Source: Sitta carolinensis
Lineage: Eukaryota; Chordata; Aves; Passeriformes; Sittidae
Reading direction: 5' to 3'
Length of the DNA: 64,000 nt
NCBI GenBank assembly: GCA_032173965.1
Contig: CM063287.1
Location: 8,437,859-8,501,858 of the forward strand
Below are positions 52,693 to 63,300 of this stretch, one piece after another. A program made the translations under genes and the position numbers. The notes beneath the pieces are model-generated. The model did no database searches and was not told the DNA's origin. It worked only from the letters and a program-made list of their open reading frames with translations. How positions within the stretch are numbered: position 1 is the first letter of the stretch; each line of letters begins with the position of its first letter.

Positions 52693-55600
52693 ATTTAACG
52701 TAGCTTTTTTGTGTGTTCCTCCTAGAACTGGTAGCTCCCACAAAAATACATCTAATGCTCTGTATATGATACTGGATGGCTTTTCATTCCTGACAACTAG
52801 GATTTATAATAGTCACTATTATATGCATAACTTCGAAAGGACAGAAAAGGGGGGTGGAATTTTTATTGAGCTGTGAAGAATGCAAAGTATTTATTTAGTG
52901 CTGGCTACTGTTTTATTCTTCAGAATGGAGTGTTTTGCTGTATTTTCCCTATCCCCTGTTTATATACAGTACATGTGTTTTACACAGGTCCTTTGGGCTA
53001 TGGCAAAATCCACTGATCTTCAATAACTCTGCTTTTCCAATGCATGTTTCTGGAAATCTTATCTGAGTAACTTATCCAGAGTTGTAATAACTTTACTAAA
53101 ATTACATATGCAATAAATGTAGCCAGGTTTAAATGCACTCTTACCAGGTGCATTTCTACCCAAAATAGAAATTGCCTTCCTTTGACAAAACACCAAAATA
53201 AAGTTACAGCAACACACTTCAACATAGATTCTTCTCCATCTGTTAGCTGCAGGCTTATTCAAAATGAGGATGGTTTATGTATTTTCTTGTGCTCCTTTTT
53301 GCTGGCCATTTTTCCCTCTTCTTTATAATTATTTTTCTTTTCTGCTAACTTTTTGCACCAATATTGTTGTTCATCACAACTCTTCCTCATGATGGATCAC
53401 AAACAATACCTATATATGTCTTTGGCCATGACTCAGTGAATCTCCACAGGTGTTGAGTAGACTCATATTTCCAATTAGTGAAGTACAAAGAAGGTCATTT
53501 GTGTTCTTTATAAGGGTTCACATCCTTCTTAGGCATGGATTATAGGAGACATTTTATGATACATTGGCACTTTCTATTAAATGCTGTAGCATCATGTGAT
53601 GCAAATAGTAATATTTTTTAAATTTACCTATTTAATTAATCAAATTACATAAAGTTAATGCTGAATATGTGGATCCTTTTCATTTTGTAAGTTTCCTTTA
53701 GTTTCTCTGTGATATTCTGAACTTTTAATTTGCAGTGGAAACCAAGATGTTCTTTAGCTTGCTTAATCGATCAAGTCTGAGTTGAGATTATGCTTAATGT
53801 GGAAGTATTTGTATGAGAAGTTTTTAATATAAAAGTGGACCAAATTGTGTCCTGATTCATTTTGTCTCAATTATCAGCCTTTAATTTGGTCTTGGTTCTT
53901 AATTAATAATCTTTATTATTCTAGTCCTTTTCATTTGTCCACAAGTGTCTGTAGGGTGGTAAGCACACTCAGACTGCACATCTGAAGGGCAGATAGCAGC
54001 TGGAAACAGTTTACTTATTTTATCAATGATGAAGGACAGACAGGCTTAAGACAAGAATTCATTTTCTAGTTTGACCATTTGAAATCAGTGATTTTGTAAC
54101 TTCATGAGATCAGTCAGGCTCTTGTCACTTTGAAATAGGCCACACTTACTAGATCACCATGGAAAACAAAGGGAAGGACAGAATTATTCATACTCAGACT
54201 CCATGCTGAAACTTGAAGGTAGAAAATTTTGAATGCCCTGACTTAATATATTTTCTTACTCTTTGTTTTTCTGTTTTAATTGACCTTGCTAAACCAGGAA
54301 CCAAGACAGGTGGCTGTAGTAAAACCACGTGGACAGTGCATTTTGAGTACATTTCTGTCAAACCACTTCTAAGTTCCATTATGCAGTTTTAGCCAAATTC
54401 ACAAGTTACAGCTTGTGAGAGACAAAGACATAAACCCAGCACATTTATCAAGAATAAGATCTGACAGTTGAAGTAGCAGAATCAATAATGTGATTGTACA
54501 AACTAAGGTCTTGTGTGTCCTCTCAATAAGTCAACTTGGCTGGATATTTACCAGTCTACATGAACTTTTGTTTGTTGGTTTGTGGGGTTTTTACCTCTTA
54601 GAGCTTTTTTAAAATACTTGGAATTGGTATAATACCTGATGTCACAGTATTTTGTTGTATGTCTACATCAGGGGTAGAACACTGCAGTTTTCCTGAGTTT
54701 TTACTTAATATCTACTGAAATTAAATCTGCATAATGACTCCAGGGAGTGACTTCCATAGTAAACCATAGTTTATAATGAACTCCAAAATATGAAATTCCA
54801 TTGATACTTATTCAGACTGTCTTTAAAGCTTGTTTTAATGTTAAGAATGTGTGACTTTAATGATGATAAGAAAAAGGAAAATAATTCTTACTGACTCCTA
54901 CTAGAATACGTTAGGCTCTAGAATAAAAACCTCCAACAGCTCTAACCCATTTGGGAAGAGGGGTTTTTTTCAGTACCATCAATTCAAAATAATATGCTTA
55001 AAGATGCATGATATTTCTGCACATCTACACCCAGATGGAAAAAAATTAAATTACAAAGAGGTATAACAGAAGTATTAACGTGGTTATGTGCATCTTTAGG
55101 CTGTCTGTAAGAATCAACTGTCACATTTAGGTTTATGAAATGCTTGTAATCAGCGATGTGCTCTATTTTACACTTCCATGCTGAGTGGCTCATATGTCCT
55201 AGTTACTCATCCACAATATAATTACGTTTTTAAAAAAAGAAAAAGGCCTGCTGATTAAGGACAGAGTTGGAAATATTCCAATGTATTGCATTAATTTAGT
55301 TCAATTTATACGAGCATGTTTCACTCTGCTAGGGAGGTTAATTCACCGAGCTCCATTTCCTGCCTTAATCATCTACCATAAGGATATTAATATGTCATAT
55401 TAATGCACCACATTGCTACTGTGAAATTTGTGATCCAGCCTCCAGATCTAGTTTTTTAACAGTGCTTGAGTTAATGGCAAGTCTATACATAAACTTTTGA
55501 ACTGCTGTTTTGTACATTGGTCATAATATAAGAAGAAAGCATTTGAGCCAGAGGATCTAAACAGAGGAATTTGAACTGTCTGTGGCTGGCACACCACTGC

Positions 55601-56047
55601 TGCTACAGTGGTCTGTGGTTGAAATCAGCAGCACTGTCTATCCAGTGGTTTATTATCCACTCTAGAACAGTATGCAGCTGGGAAATTTGCTGTCCCACTT
55701 AGCAGATTTTTAAGCTTCCGCAAGATTAAGAAGTCAGTGTGGGGATATAAAGTCAATTGTTGGCCCATATCAGGCAGTCACTTCTGGTATTCATACAGGG
55801 GCAGGTTCTGGGTGTGAAGCACCCTGAAGCACCTTGTGGGCTTGAAAATGGGGTCACCTTTTGGGGAACATTAACGTGACAGAACTTTCAGTGAAGCCAA
55901 GTGTCAGAAGCAGCAGCAGAACAGTCCTGAGGGTGTTGCTGTGACTCATTGTTGGTGTTACTGAGAATCTCTTTTCCATGCAAAGACTATTCCTGCAGAA
56001 GGCAGGAGAAGGCAGAGCTCACTACTGTGCTTTCTTTCCTGCCTCAG

Positions 56048-56204
56048 CAAGCCCTTCAGCCATGTGTGATGGGCCAGAAGAGGAGGACTGCTACTCTCTC
56101 TCCCCTCTTCCACCTAAAGAAGGCGATGGCACCACTTTGTCCATTGCTGCACACAGGAGCAGCACTAATGGAAGCCTCTGATGGCACAGCCTTCCCAAAA
56201 TAAA
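56048..56204 (+). other. Candidate alternative terminal exon with AATAAA
   Basis: A strong acceptor (tgctttctttcctgcctcag, ending at 56047) is followed by GC-richer sequence open in two frames and then AATAAA at 56199-56204. One frame reads MCDGPEEEDCYSLSPLPPKE and continues to STNGSL-stop, which looks protein-like, but its phase does not match the upstream LDB3 exons. Joined to the skeletal exon in the LDB3 frame, it would add Gly-Lys-Pro-Phe-Ser-His-Val and stop. I do not recognise a family. It may be a chance combination of acceptor and poly(A) signal, an unannotated truncating last exon, or an old retrocopy fragment. Confidence 0.25.
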
Positions 56205-57830
56205 CAAGTCTGCATTCTGCCTTCTGTACCTGCTAGCATTTGCACGTTGTAAGGATTGTGGTCTATGAAACTTGAGCTAAAAGAGGAGCTGGAAAATGCT
56301 GCTTCCTCCTACAGGCCATCTTTCACACTGAGGGACTTTTTTACATAACGTGTATGTTTCACGGCAGAGCTCAAACTGGAGAGTCAAGTTTTTCTTTAAA
56401 TTCACTTCTCTAAGCTGTGTTCCACCCCACAGCTGATTGTGCTAAACACACAAAAAAACTTAACGGGGGTTTTTACTTTGGTGGCTCCTCGAGAAAGTGA
56501 GAAGTTTGCATACATGGGGGTTATGAAGAACATAGATACATGATATTATGTGTAAATCCATCAAATCAGTATATATTACACAGTGCTGAAGAAGAGGAGT
56601 GTGTCAGCTGGGAAATACTGATATTTAAAGCACTACCTGGTAACATTTTTCATCCCACTGTATGTAGGATGTCAGACATACTTCCTGGCTTTTTCATGAT
56701 CCCTCTCAGGCTTTCTAATCACAAACCAAATTTCTCTGTAGATTTTCACTGCACAGTGGTATCTTAGAGAGCACTAACTTTGAGCCTGAACCAAGGAAGC
56801 AACTATTGGACCAAATGGCCCTTAACTTTTAACTGTTAAAAGTTGAAACTGTTTCTCAGTTTTCATGAAGTTGAGCTTGCTGCTCACAAAGCTCTTTATG
56901 GAATAGCATAAAGCTATTACAATAAATCACTTGCTTCAAAAATAGACCTTGTATTTAGAGCAGCCACAGAGCCAAGTTGTTTGAAGCACACATCATCCCC
57001 TCAGTGTATATTTTTGCAGCTCTGTTAATAGTTAATTTTAATTCTGCTATGCAGAAGTTATTTTCACTGGGAAAAAAAAAAATCTCTTAAGTTACTAAGC
57101 CTGTTTCTAGCCTGCATCATAAACCAAAGAGAGGTTACCTCACTTGTGCTACGGATCTGTGTAACTTTGATTTTAGGTGTGCACAACTGGATATATCACT
57201 TTGCAAGATGATAAAGCATGTTGTAAGACCCTGAAATACATTCTGTCATTAAGGATTTCAGATACTACTTATATATGCAAGTCTTGAGTGCAAGTCTAGA
57301 CTTCCTGTGCTTCACATATTTAGTAGACAATGAATCCAGGCTATGGCAGATGGAAGTTTAATTCAGTTTGAAAAAGAATCATCTCTAGAAAAAGCTATAA
57401 AAGCCTACCACATTATTTTTATTATGAAATACGGGTTTATTTCTAATTGCAACCTTAAGGTACACTGGCCCAACACTGTAATTTAAAGAAAACATAAAAC
57501 AGTACCAACATGAAGTCATTTTTATAATAAATAATACGGAATAAAAATGGTCAGAGAAATAAATGTTTTTCCCTGGCCTACTGTCCTTTATCATCACATA
57601 TTATTCTAACCACTGCACCTGTGTGCCTGCATTGGCTGAGGAAGCATGAACAGGTATTTCCAAGCAGATTTAAATGATAGCAGGCCCTTTGAGAGACAGA
57701 ATGAGCCATAACATGAAATTGATCTATGTATCTTTTTAAAAAGTGATCATTTCAAAATCATGTTTGGGATAGCTGGGTGAGAAACTGAGACCAGAGAGCT
57801 GCTTCCAACATTTCCTTTTCTGAATTGCAG

Positions 57831-58000
57831 TACCCTCCCTTTAAAGGACCCTCACGTAGACAGTGCCTCTCCAGTGTATCAGGCTGTGCTTAAAACTCAG
57901 AACAAGCCTGAGGATGAGAGCGAGGACTGGAGCCGTCGCTCTGCCAACCTGCAGTCCAAGTCCTTCCGCATCCTTGCCCAGATGACTGGAACCGAGTACA
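57831..58000 (+). CDS. LDB3: LDB3 shared exon (exon 8), post-ZM region
   Basis: This 170-nt exon follows tgaattgcag and precedes gtaagt. Its first base completes a Gly codon from either the cardiac or the skeletal exon. It encodes 56 residues ([20 protein letters not shown], then [20 protein letters not shown], then [16 protein letters not shown]) and ends one base into Met. It aligns gap-free to human [20 protein letters not shown] and onward to MTGTEF. The segment ending [12 protein letters not shown] is also conserved in paralogous PDZ-LIM proteins and belongs to the family region between PDZ and LIM (DUF4749-like). It lies where all isoform routes reconverge. I see no oddities. Confidence 0.96.
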
Positions 58001-58961
58001 GTAAGTTGAATGACAAAACATCCCTTATCCTGATTTTGGATTCATTTCTTTCCTCACTGCCCTGGCCACTGAGACTCAGGGAAGACTCATGTCCAGGCTT
58101 ATGTGGTTTTCAGCAAGGATGAAGATCCTGGATGTAACTTGAGGGAACTCAGGAATCAAAATGAATAGTCGCACTTTATGCTTTATGAAGAAAATTCTTT
58201 GATCTGCCAGGGGTCTCACCGTAAAAGTATAACAGACTGTCCAGTAAATGAGCATTTGGGACCCCATAGTTATTCCTACTTGCATATAGAGTCTCTGCAG
58301 TGCAATCTTTGGGTTTCCTGCAACCTAGACATACAGAGCTGTCCATTCTTTAGACAAAATTGATAAACAAAGCATGTCTCCTGTAACAGTCTTTTATAGA
58401 AGTGACTTCTGGAGGTCAAAACAAATCAAGAATCACCATTTTTATGGAATCTATGGCTCTATCAGCCCTGTTATCTAAACCTAGATCTGATATGAACGTC
58501 ACAGAACTTTACCTTTGTTGGTTGTTGCTTATGGAAATGTTTTTGTATCTTCCTGGTACTAAGCTCACAGGTGATTTCTGATGTAGAGAGAAGGAAGGTC
58601 AAGGCCTTTTCCCATATCAGGGGGAAATATTTAGTATTTCCTTTCCCCGTTGATGTGCTGCTGCTGTCTCTCCTGCTTTGTGCAAAACAGCAGGACCTCT
58701 CTGTAGAATCATTGCCTACAGCTGTGAAACATTGCTAATAATGAATGGGAAAGTAGTTGTAATAGCTACCTTCCTCCTAATATCCTCCTTCCTGTCCCTA
58801 GGGAGCCGCTCCTCTTCGTGATGTTCTTACAAATTCCACTGCTGCAAAGTCAGTATGAATGCACCTTTAGATAGGCTTTTGATAAGTTTCAAAAGAATTT
58901 AAAATAGCATAAAGCCAATTCATTTCTTTCTGTTTTTTAACTGAAACATTTTTTTCTACAG
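58001..58961 (+). other. LDB3: Short intron (961 nt)
   Basis: This intron has a gtaagt donor and a tttttctacag acceptor. No repeat or further exon is recognisable in it. Confidence 0.92.
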
Positions 58962-58998
58962 TGCAAGATCCAGATGAAGAAGCCCTGAGGAGGTCAAG
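58962..58998 (+). CDS. LDB3: LDB3 37-nt exon (exon 9)
   Basis: The small exon completes Met with its first two bases, encodes QDPDEEALRRS, and ends two bases (ag) into the next codon before gtaggc. The peptide MQDPDEEALRRS is the same as in human LDB3 as I remember it. This exon is the branch point between short and long isoforms. Joined to 62395 it gives Arg and the LIM-less end. In mammalian long isoforms it is joined to an exon beginning Ser-Thr-Pro-Ile, which I did not find before 64000. The acidic sequence followed by two arginines resembles a regulated linker, but no specific function is claimed. Confidence 0.95.
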
Positions 58999-61900
58999 GT
59001 AGGCAACTCCCTGTGAAAAATACAGCTTTCTCTTTCCTGATAACCCAGTAGTGTTTTAAAACGGTATTAATATGAACTTTCTTTATTATATTTTTGTCCT
59101 AAAATATTCTAACATATTTATTTAAAAATCACTAAAATTAAAATGCTATCACTGAGAGGCGTTTGAATGAGAAAGATAACAAATCAGCATGTTTTTAGGA
59201 AAAACAGTGCAAAATTGCTGAAGTGTGCATTCAAATCTGAAAACTCTCTACTCATGCAACTTTCCTGTACTTTACTGGGGGTGTGAATGTGATGAGTTCC
59301 AAGCCCTGTGTAACTACTTGAATATGTAAGTGGATAAAAATATTGTTGTGATAGCACTGAAATTTGTGAGCAATTTATTTGGATGACCCTCTGATTGACA
59401 TTTGATTCTCCTTAAATGATCCATTAAAGAGTTGTTTCCATTCATACCTATAATCATTAATTTATATTTTGTTTGGAATAAATATGACCTAAATTTGTAG
59501 AATATGGAAGCACAGGACTGCTTTTGCTAATGGATAAATGTATTTGTTTCATATGATGTATCAAAAACACTGAAAAAGTGGATATGTTCAGAGATATAAT
59601 ATGGAATTAAAGATTTATCATCATCCTGCACAGCCAGGAAATAGATGTATTAAAGATTCTTATGTTGAGCTTAAAAACTGCAGTTGAATCAGGAGTATTC
59701 TACATGCAATCCTTAGTTTCTGTTTGCATACTTCAAATCCCTGTTTCATTTTAGCTGCTCTAAGCCACCGGCTGGGTTTGTGATGTGTTTGGTACTCAAT
59801 CCAACTTTTCTTTTTCTGCTTTATTCTTTATTGCCCTGTGGTTCTGATGTTTTGAGCACAGTGCAGGTTGTAAATGTTGAATCAGTGAGAAAGATATCTG
59901 CTGTCTTCCCTGTGAGAATACAAGAATGCTTTTGGTTGGTGTTTGCTCTAAACCCTCCGCTGCAGTTCACCCAAGTTCATGGCTGGATGCCCGAACATCA
60001 GGCTTGACATTATAGCCCTCAGGGATTTATTTCTTGCCTCAAATGTGCAAGCCTAATTCTCATTACATGTATTGTGCATTATCTGTTTTGATGTAATAGC
60101 ACGTGTCCAAATCCTTATTATGATGGGATTTAAAGCATTGTGCAGAACTTAACAGTGCCCCATTCATATCTGAGAGTAATACATGGTTTTAAAGAAGTAA
60201 TCTCTCTAGGTGTAATCTGTGGCTTTGGAAAATACAAAATAGTGGCAACTTTACATGGTATGGGATATGTTGACAATAATTATCTGATAACACATCTACA
60301 CATGTAAATTGCATGTTCTATCCAGTGTAACTCCAAGTACATGACTATATCCGCTGTGCTTTGCACATTTTCTGCAGTCTCTAGGTATCACTGTTTTATC
60401 CTTTTCTTGCCCAAGGACACTTCTGGTTATGTTAAGGCACAGCTGAGCAGGTTAAGGTGTGCATTGATGGTAGAGACATAAGGGAGCACATATAGGTAGT
60501 TACACAGGGCCAGTGCAGCTGATGTAAGCTGCCATGCAAGAATGGAATGGGGTCTCCATCCTACCCCAGTGACAGTGCTGGCACCATCTGGGTGCTTGAT
60601 ACCCACCTCAGACATTGGACACACTCCACCGGGGATTTGGCAGCAGGGCCCTGGCTATGCAGGCATCCATCATTGTGGCCTCAGGCAGGCTGTGAGCAAT
60701 CTCTCTCTGGTGCTTCCCCTTTTCTCTTTGTGTCAGCTCCTCAGTGTAGCCAGCAGGAATTGCACGGAATGGCGATCAGGTTTCTTCCAAACACTTAGGA
60801 GTGGGGGGGGAGGAATAATGTAGCTTATTTTTGGCAGAACTGTTTCACATAAAAATAGTCGCTTTTAGATTACTGCTTCCAACTTCATGACATATGTTCC
60901 AAAAAAACTATAAACTTGGAAATTTTCGGGTGGCAGAATACTCCTTTCATCTAATACTAATTAGTTTGTTGCATGACTGTCCTTTGCTCGTGATACTGCT
61001 ATTTTGAAGGCACATATAAAAGTATAACTTGCTATGAAAACTTTTTATTGCTGGTGTGATGATTGTTGTGGAATATTTTCTGGAGAGATGGGATCCATTT
61101 CAAGCCAAACAGATGTTTCTGAATGCCTTTTCCTTGAATAGAGGGGTAATATCTTGAAAGCAGTAAGGGATTTCTTAATTACATGTCAGACCCACTGGAG
61201 CTAGTATATTCTGGTGTAGCTGGAAAAAAATACCATTAGGAGGTTTCAGCTAGGAATACTTTATATTTCTTAATTACCTAAAAGCATAAAAAATAGTTTG
61301 AGAAGTCATACATCAAGACTAATTTAGGACTATTACTTGCATGGCACTGTGTTATTAAGCAAAAAATATTTAGAAATATCAGTGAATTTGTTGGCATTTA
61401 TTCTGTTTATTGCTTTGTGCTTTCCTCACCCTGAGGAGTAAAACCAGCCCTGTCTGCTCCTTTCTGTGTGGCTGGTTTCACTCTCAAGTTCCACTGCATT
61501 AACACAATTAATTGTCTTGTGTTTTGAGTGTAAATAATGGGCAAAAAATGACCTTGTTTGCAATGATTGCAAAAAGTTCTGCAAATTATGAGAATGTTTT
61601 ATTTTTCATTCTGTTTGATATACTTCTCCTTGACTGTGCTATCATCTCACATCTTCCTTTTTATGTACAAAAGCTGAATTTAAACTAGAGAGCATCTAGA
61701 AAAGATTAAATCCTGAGAGGTGCTGAATACAGCTCGAGCACCCCAGTCCTCAGTCAGGGGTGGCAGAAGGTGGCCAATACTTCACAGGAATCTGCTTTGA
61801 AAATCCCCTGTTGTTCTGCTTTGTGATGCAAATGACCAGAAATATCTATGCAAATGTCTACACTAATATTCACTAATTCTGAGGAAGCTATAGGAAAGTA

Positions 61901-62394
61901 CTACTGAAACCTGGGATTGGTGGTCCTTGCAGGAAGGACAGCAGGTTATTATACATGGGCTGACCTAGGTGTTACAGAATGGAAAATATTTGCATTCATT
62001 GTGCACTTGTATGACTTAACTTTCACTGACTCCTCAGCTGCGTGAGAGGGAGGGAAAAGCCAAGAGAAAGTGCTGGGAGGAAAACAATGGGATTACACTG
62101 CATTTCTAGCAAAAGCAGCCCTGTAATACCAAGCACAAGTCAAAGAATAAGAAGTTATATCAAGTTACTTCTCAGAAATAAACCACTGCAAAACCTTTCA
62201 CACATGGTCCGAAAAGCATCACCCAGCCTTCACTATGCGAATTTGAAAGCTGAGGAAAAATCCAAATAAATTGCCATTGCCCTAGTTGTAAGGCAGAGGA
62301 GTGGTAGCCATGGTCCCTAACCCCTTTCTTTCTCCCTCCTTTCTTTCTTCTGTGTATGTGTGTCTCTCTGTCTCTCTCTTTCCCCATGCCACAG
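58999..62394 (+). other. LDB3: Intron before the LIM-less terminal exon
   Basis: This 3.4-kb intron runs from gtaggc to ccacag. A GC-richer patch near 60540-60800 has overlapping open frames without exon-like context. The last 80 nt form an unusually long CU-rich tract. No transposon is recognised. Confidence 0.88.
62316..62394 (+). promoter_or_regulatory. Extended CU/GU-rich tract before the terminal exon
   Basis: Roughly 70 nt of pyrimidine-rich sequence precedes ccacag. It contains tttctttctccctccttt, then tgtgtatgtgtgt, then tctctctgtctctctctttc. CU repeats are typical PTB ligands and GU repeats typical CELF ligands. Its place at the acceptor of an alternative last exon suggests control of the short versus long isoform choice; this is inferred. 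Confidence 0.45.
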
Positions 62395-62491
62395 GGAGAG
62401 GTTTGAAACGGAACGTAACAGCCCACGCTTTGCCAAATTGCGCAACTGGCATCACGGCCTGTCCGCGCAGCTCCTTAATGTTAAAAGCTAA
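62395..62491 (+). CDS. LDB3: LDB3 LIM-less terminal exon (short-isoform C-terminus)
   Basis: The coding part starts one base into the exon (ag + g = Arg), then encodes ERFETERNSPRFAKLRNW and HHGLSAQLLNVKS, with TAA at 62489-62491. The human short isoforms end almost identically (ILNVKS for LLNVKS), so this is the specific tail of the ZASP/Cypher short forms that lack LIM domains. Adding exon lengths from 23710 gives 939 nt through the cardiac exon or 759 nt through the microexon plus skeletal exon, both multiples of three, which verifies all junctions together. With the 31 upstream residues of human LDB3, these give about 343 and 283 residues. Short forms keep alpha-actinin binding but cannot recruit LIM-bound kinases. 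Confidence 0.96.
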
Positions 62492-63300
62492 ACGCCCCCA
62501 GGCAGAGGGCAGACACCAGAGAGTCCCAGTAACAAAAACACAGTAACTGCTGGCCTGAGTTAGAGCCTGAGCTTGCCACTCCTGCCAAGATGTACTGCTA
62601 GGCAGGAGGTTTCTGCTGTTAGCCTGATAGCCTTTCACCATCACCAAAAGTGAAATCATGATACAACTCAGGTCATGTTCTTCATGTTAAAGTAGTTTAG
62701 CTTTTTTTTCCTTTATTATCTCAAACTTCAGTATACAGCAAAACACTCTTGTAGTCTCTTGACTTTAATTCTAGAAGAAAATGAGAGGGAAGTTATTGAC
62801 AGTATTTCTTTAGGAGGAAAAAGAATGAGATTTTCATAGAGTTTTACTGATGTAAAGATAATGAAGTAGGAGAAAGAAAGTTGAAAAGGAAAACTGATTG
62901 ACCTAAACTTTGCTAAATGTATAACACAGTTTGCATAGTTGAATGATGCTGTTTGAAATAAGATATTAGCCATGTCAAGTTTTATTTCAATACATTATAC
63001 TGGCAGAAGTCATTGACTGAAACCATTGCTGTAAGTTTTGTGTTGGAAACTTTAATTTATCATTATATAAAAGAGATAGCTGAGCTTGCTCAGGATCTGC
63101 AAGGAAATGACATTTTGCTAGAGGTGATTTAGGAGTGAGAAGAATATATCATACTGCTGGTGCACTGAAACTTTTAAAGGCATCTTGTAAGTTTTAAGGA
63201 ATATGTTGCCCATTCTGTATTGCTCTTGCTTTGACTCACATTTTTTTTCTGTATATAGCAGCATGCTTTATCTGAAATAAAATGTTTTAAAACTAAAACA
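62492..63300 (+). other. LDB3: 3' untranslated region of the short isoforms
   Basis: Non-coding sequence follows the TAA and runs about 800 nt to the first good poly(A) signal. It is AT-rich with no repeat. The end point is estimated from AATAAA at 63276-63281 plus the usual 15-25 nt to cleavage. An in-phase but unrelated open frame antisense to this region is ignored. Confidence 0.75.
63276..63281 (+). terminator. Poly(A) signal AATAAA (short isoform)
   Basis: A canonical hexamer lies about 785 nt after the stop, followed by a GU/U-rich stretch (attatgtgcctgtttt) at 63300-63316 suitable as a downstream element. A second AATAAA at 63466-63471 could act as an alternative site. Confidence 0.75.

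Larger units (their letters stand above)
52417..57830 (+). other. LDB3: Intron between skeletal exon and shared exon
   Basis: This 5.4-kb intron holds a UGCAUG at 52452, a CR1-like remnant (52610-52692), a candidate alternative terminal exon (56048-56204) and a 9-bp hairpin at 56824-56844. The rest is AT-rich sequence without recognisable content. Confidence 0.85.

Noticed and set aside
60540..60823. GC-richer patch with overlapping open frames that might be the first long-isoform exon
   Set aside because: The LDB3 long-isoform exon should begin Ser-Thr-Pro-Ile in phase 2. No such reading is present here, and the frames share no similarity with it.
62282..62659. 125-codon minus-strand open frame over the terminal exon
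   Set aside because: It is the antisense shadow of a conserved coding exon and its pyrimidine tract. The plus-strand reading matches LDB3 closely.
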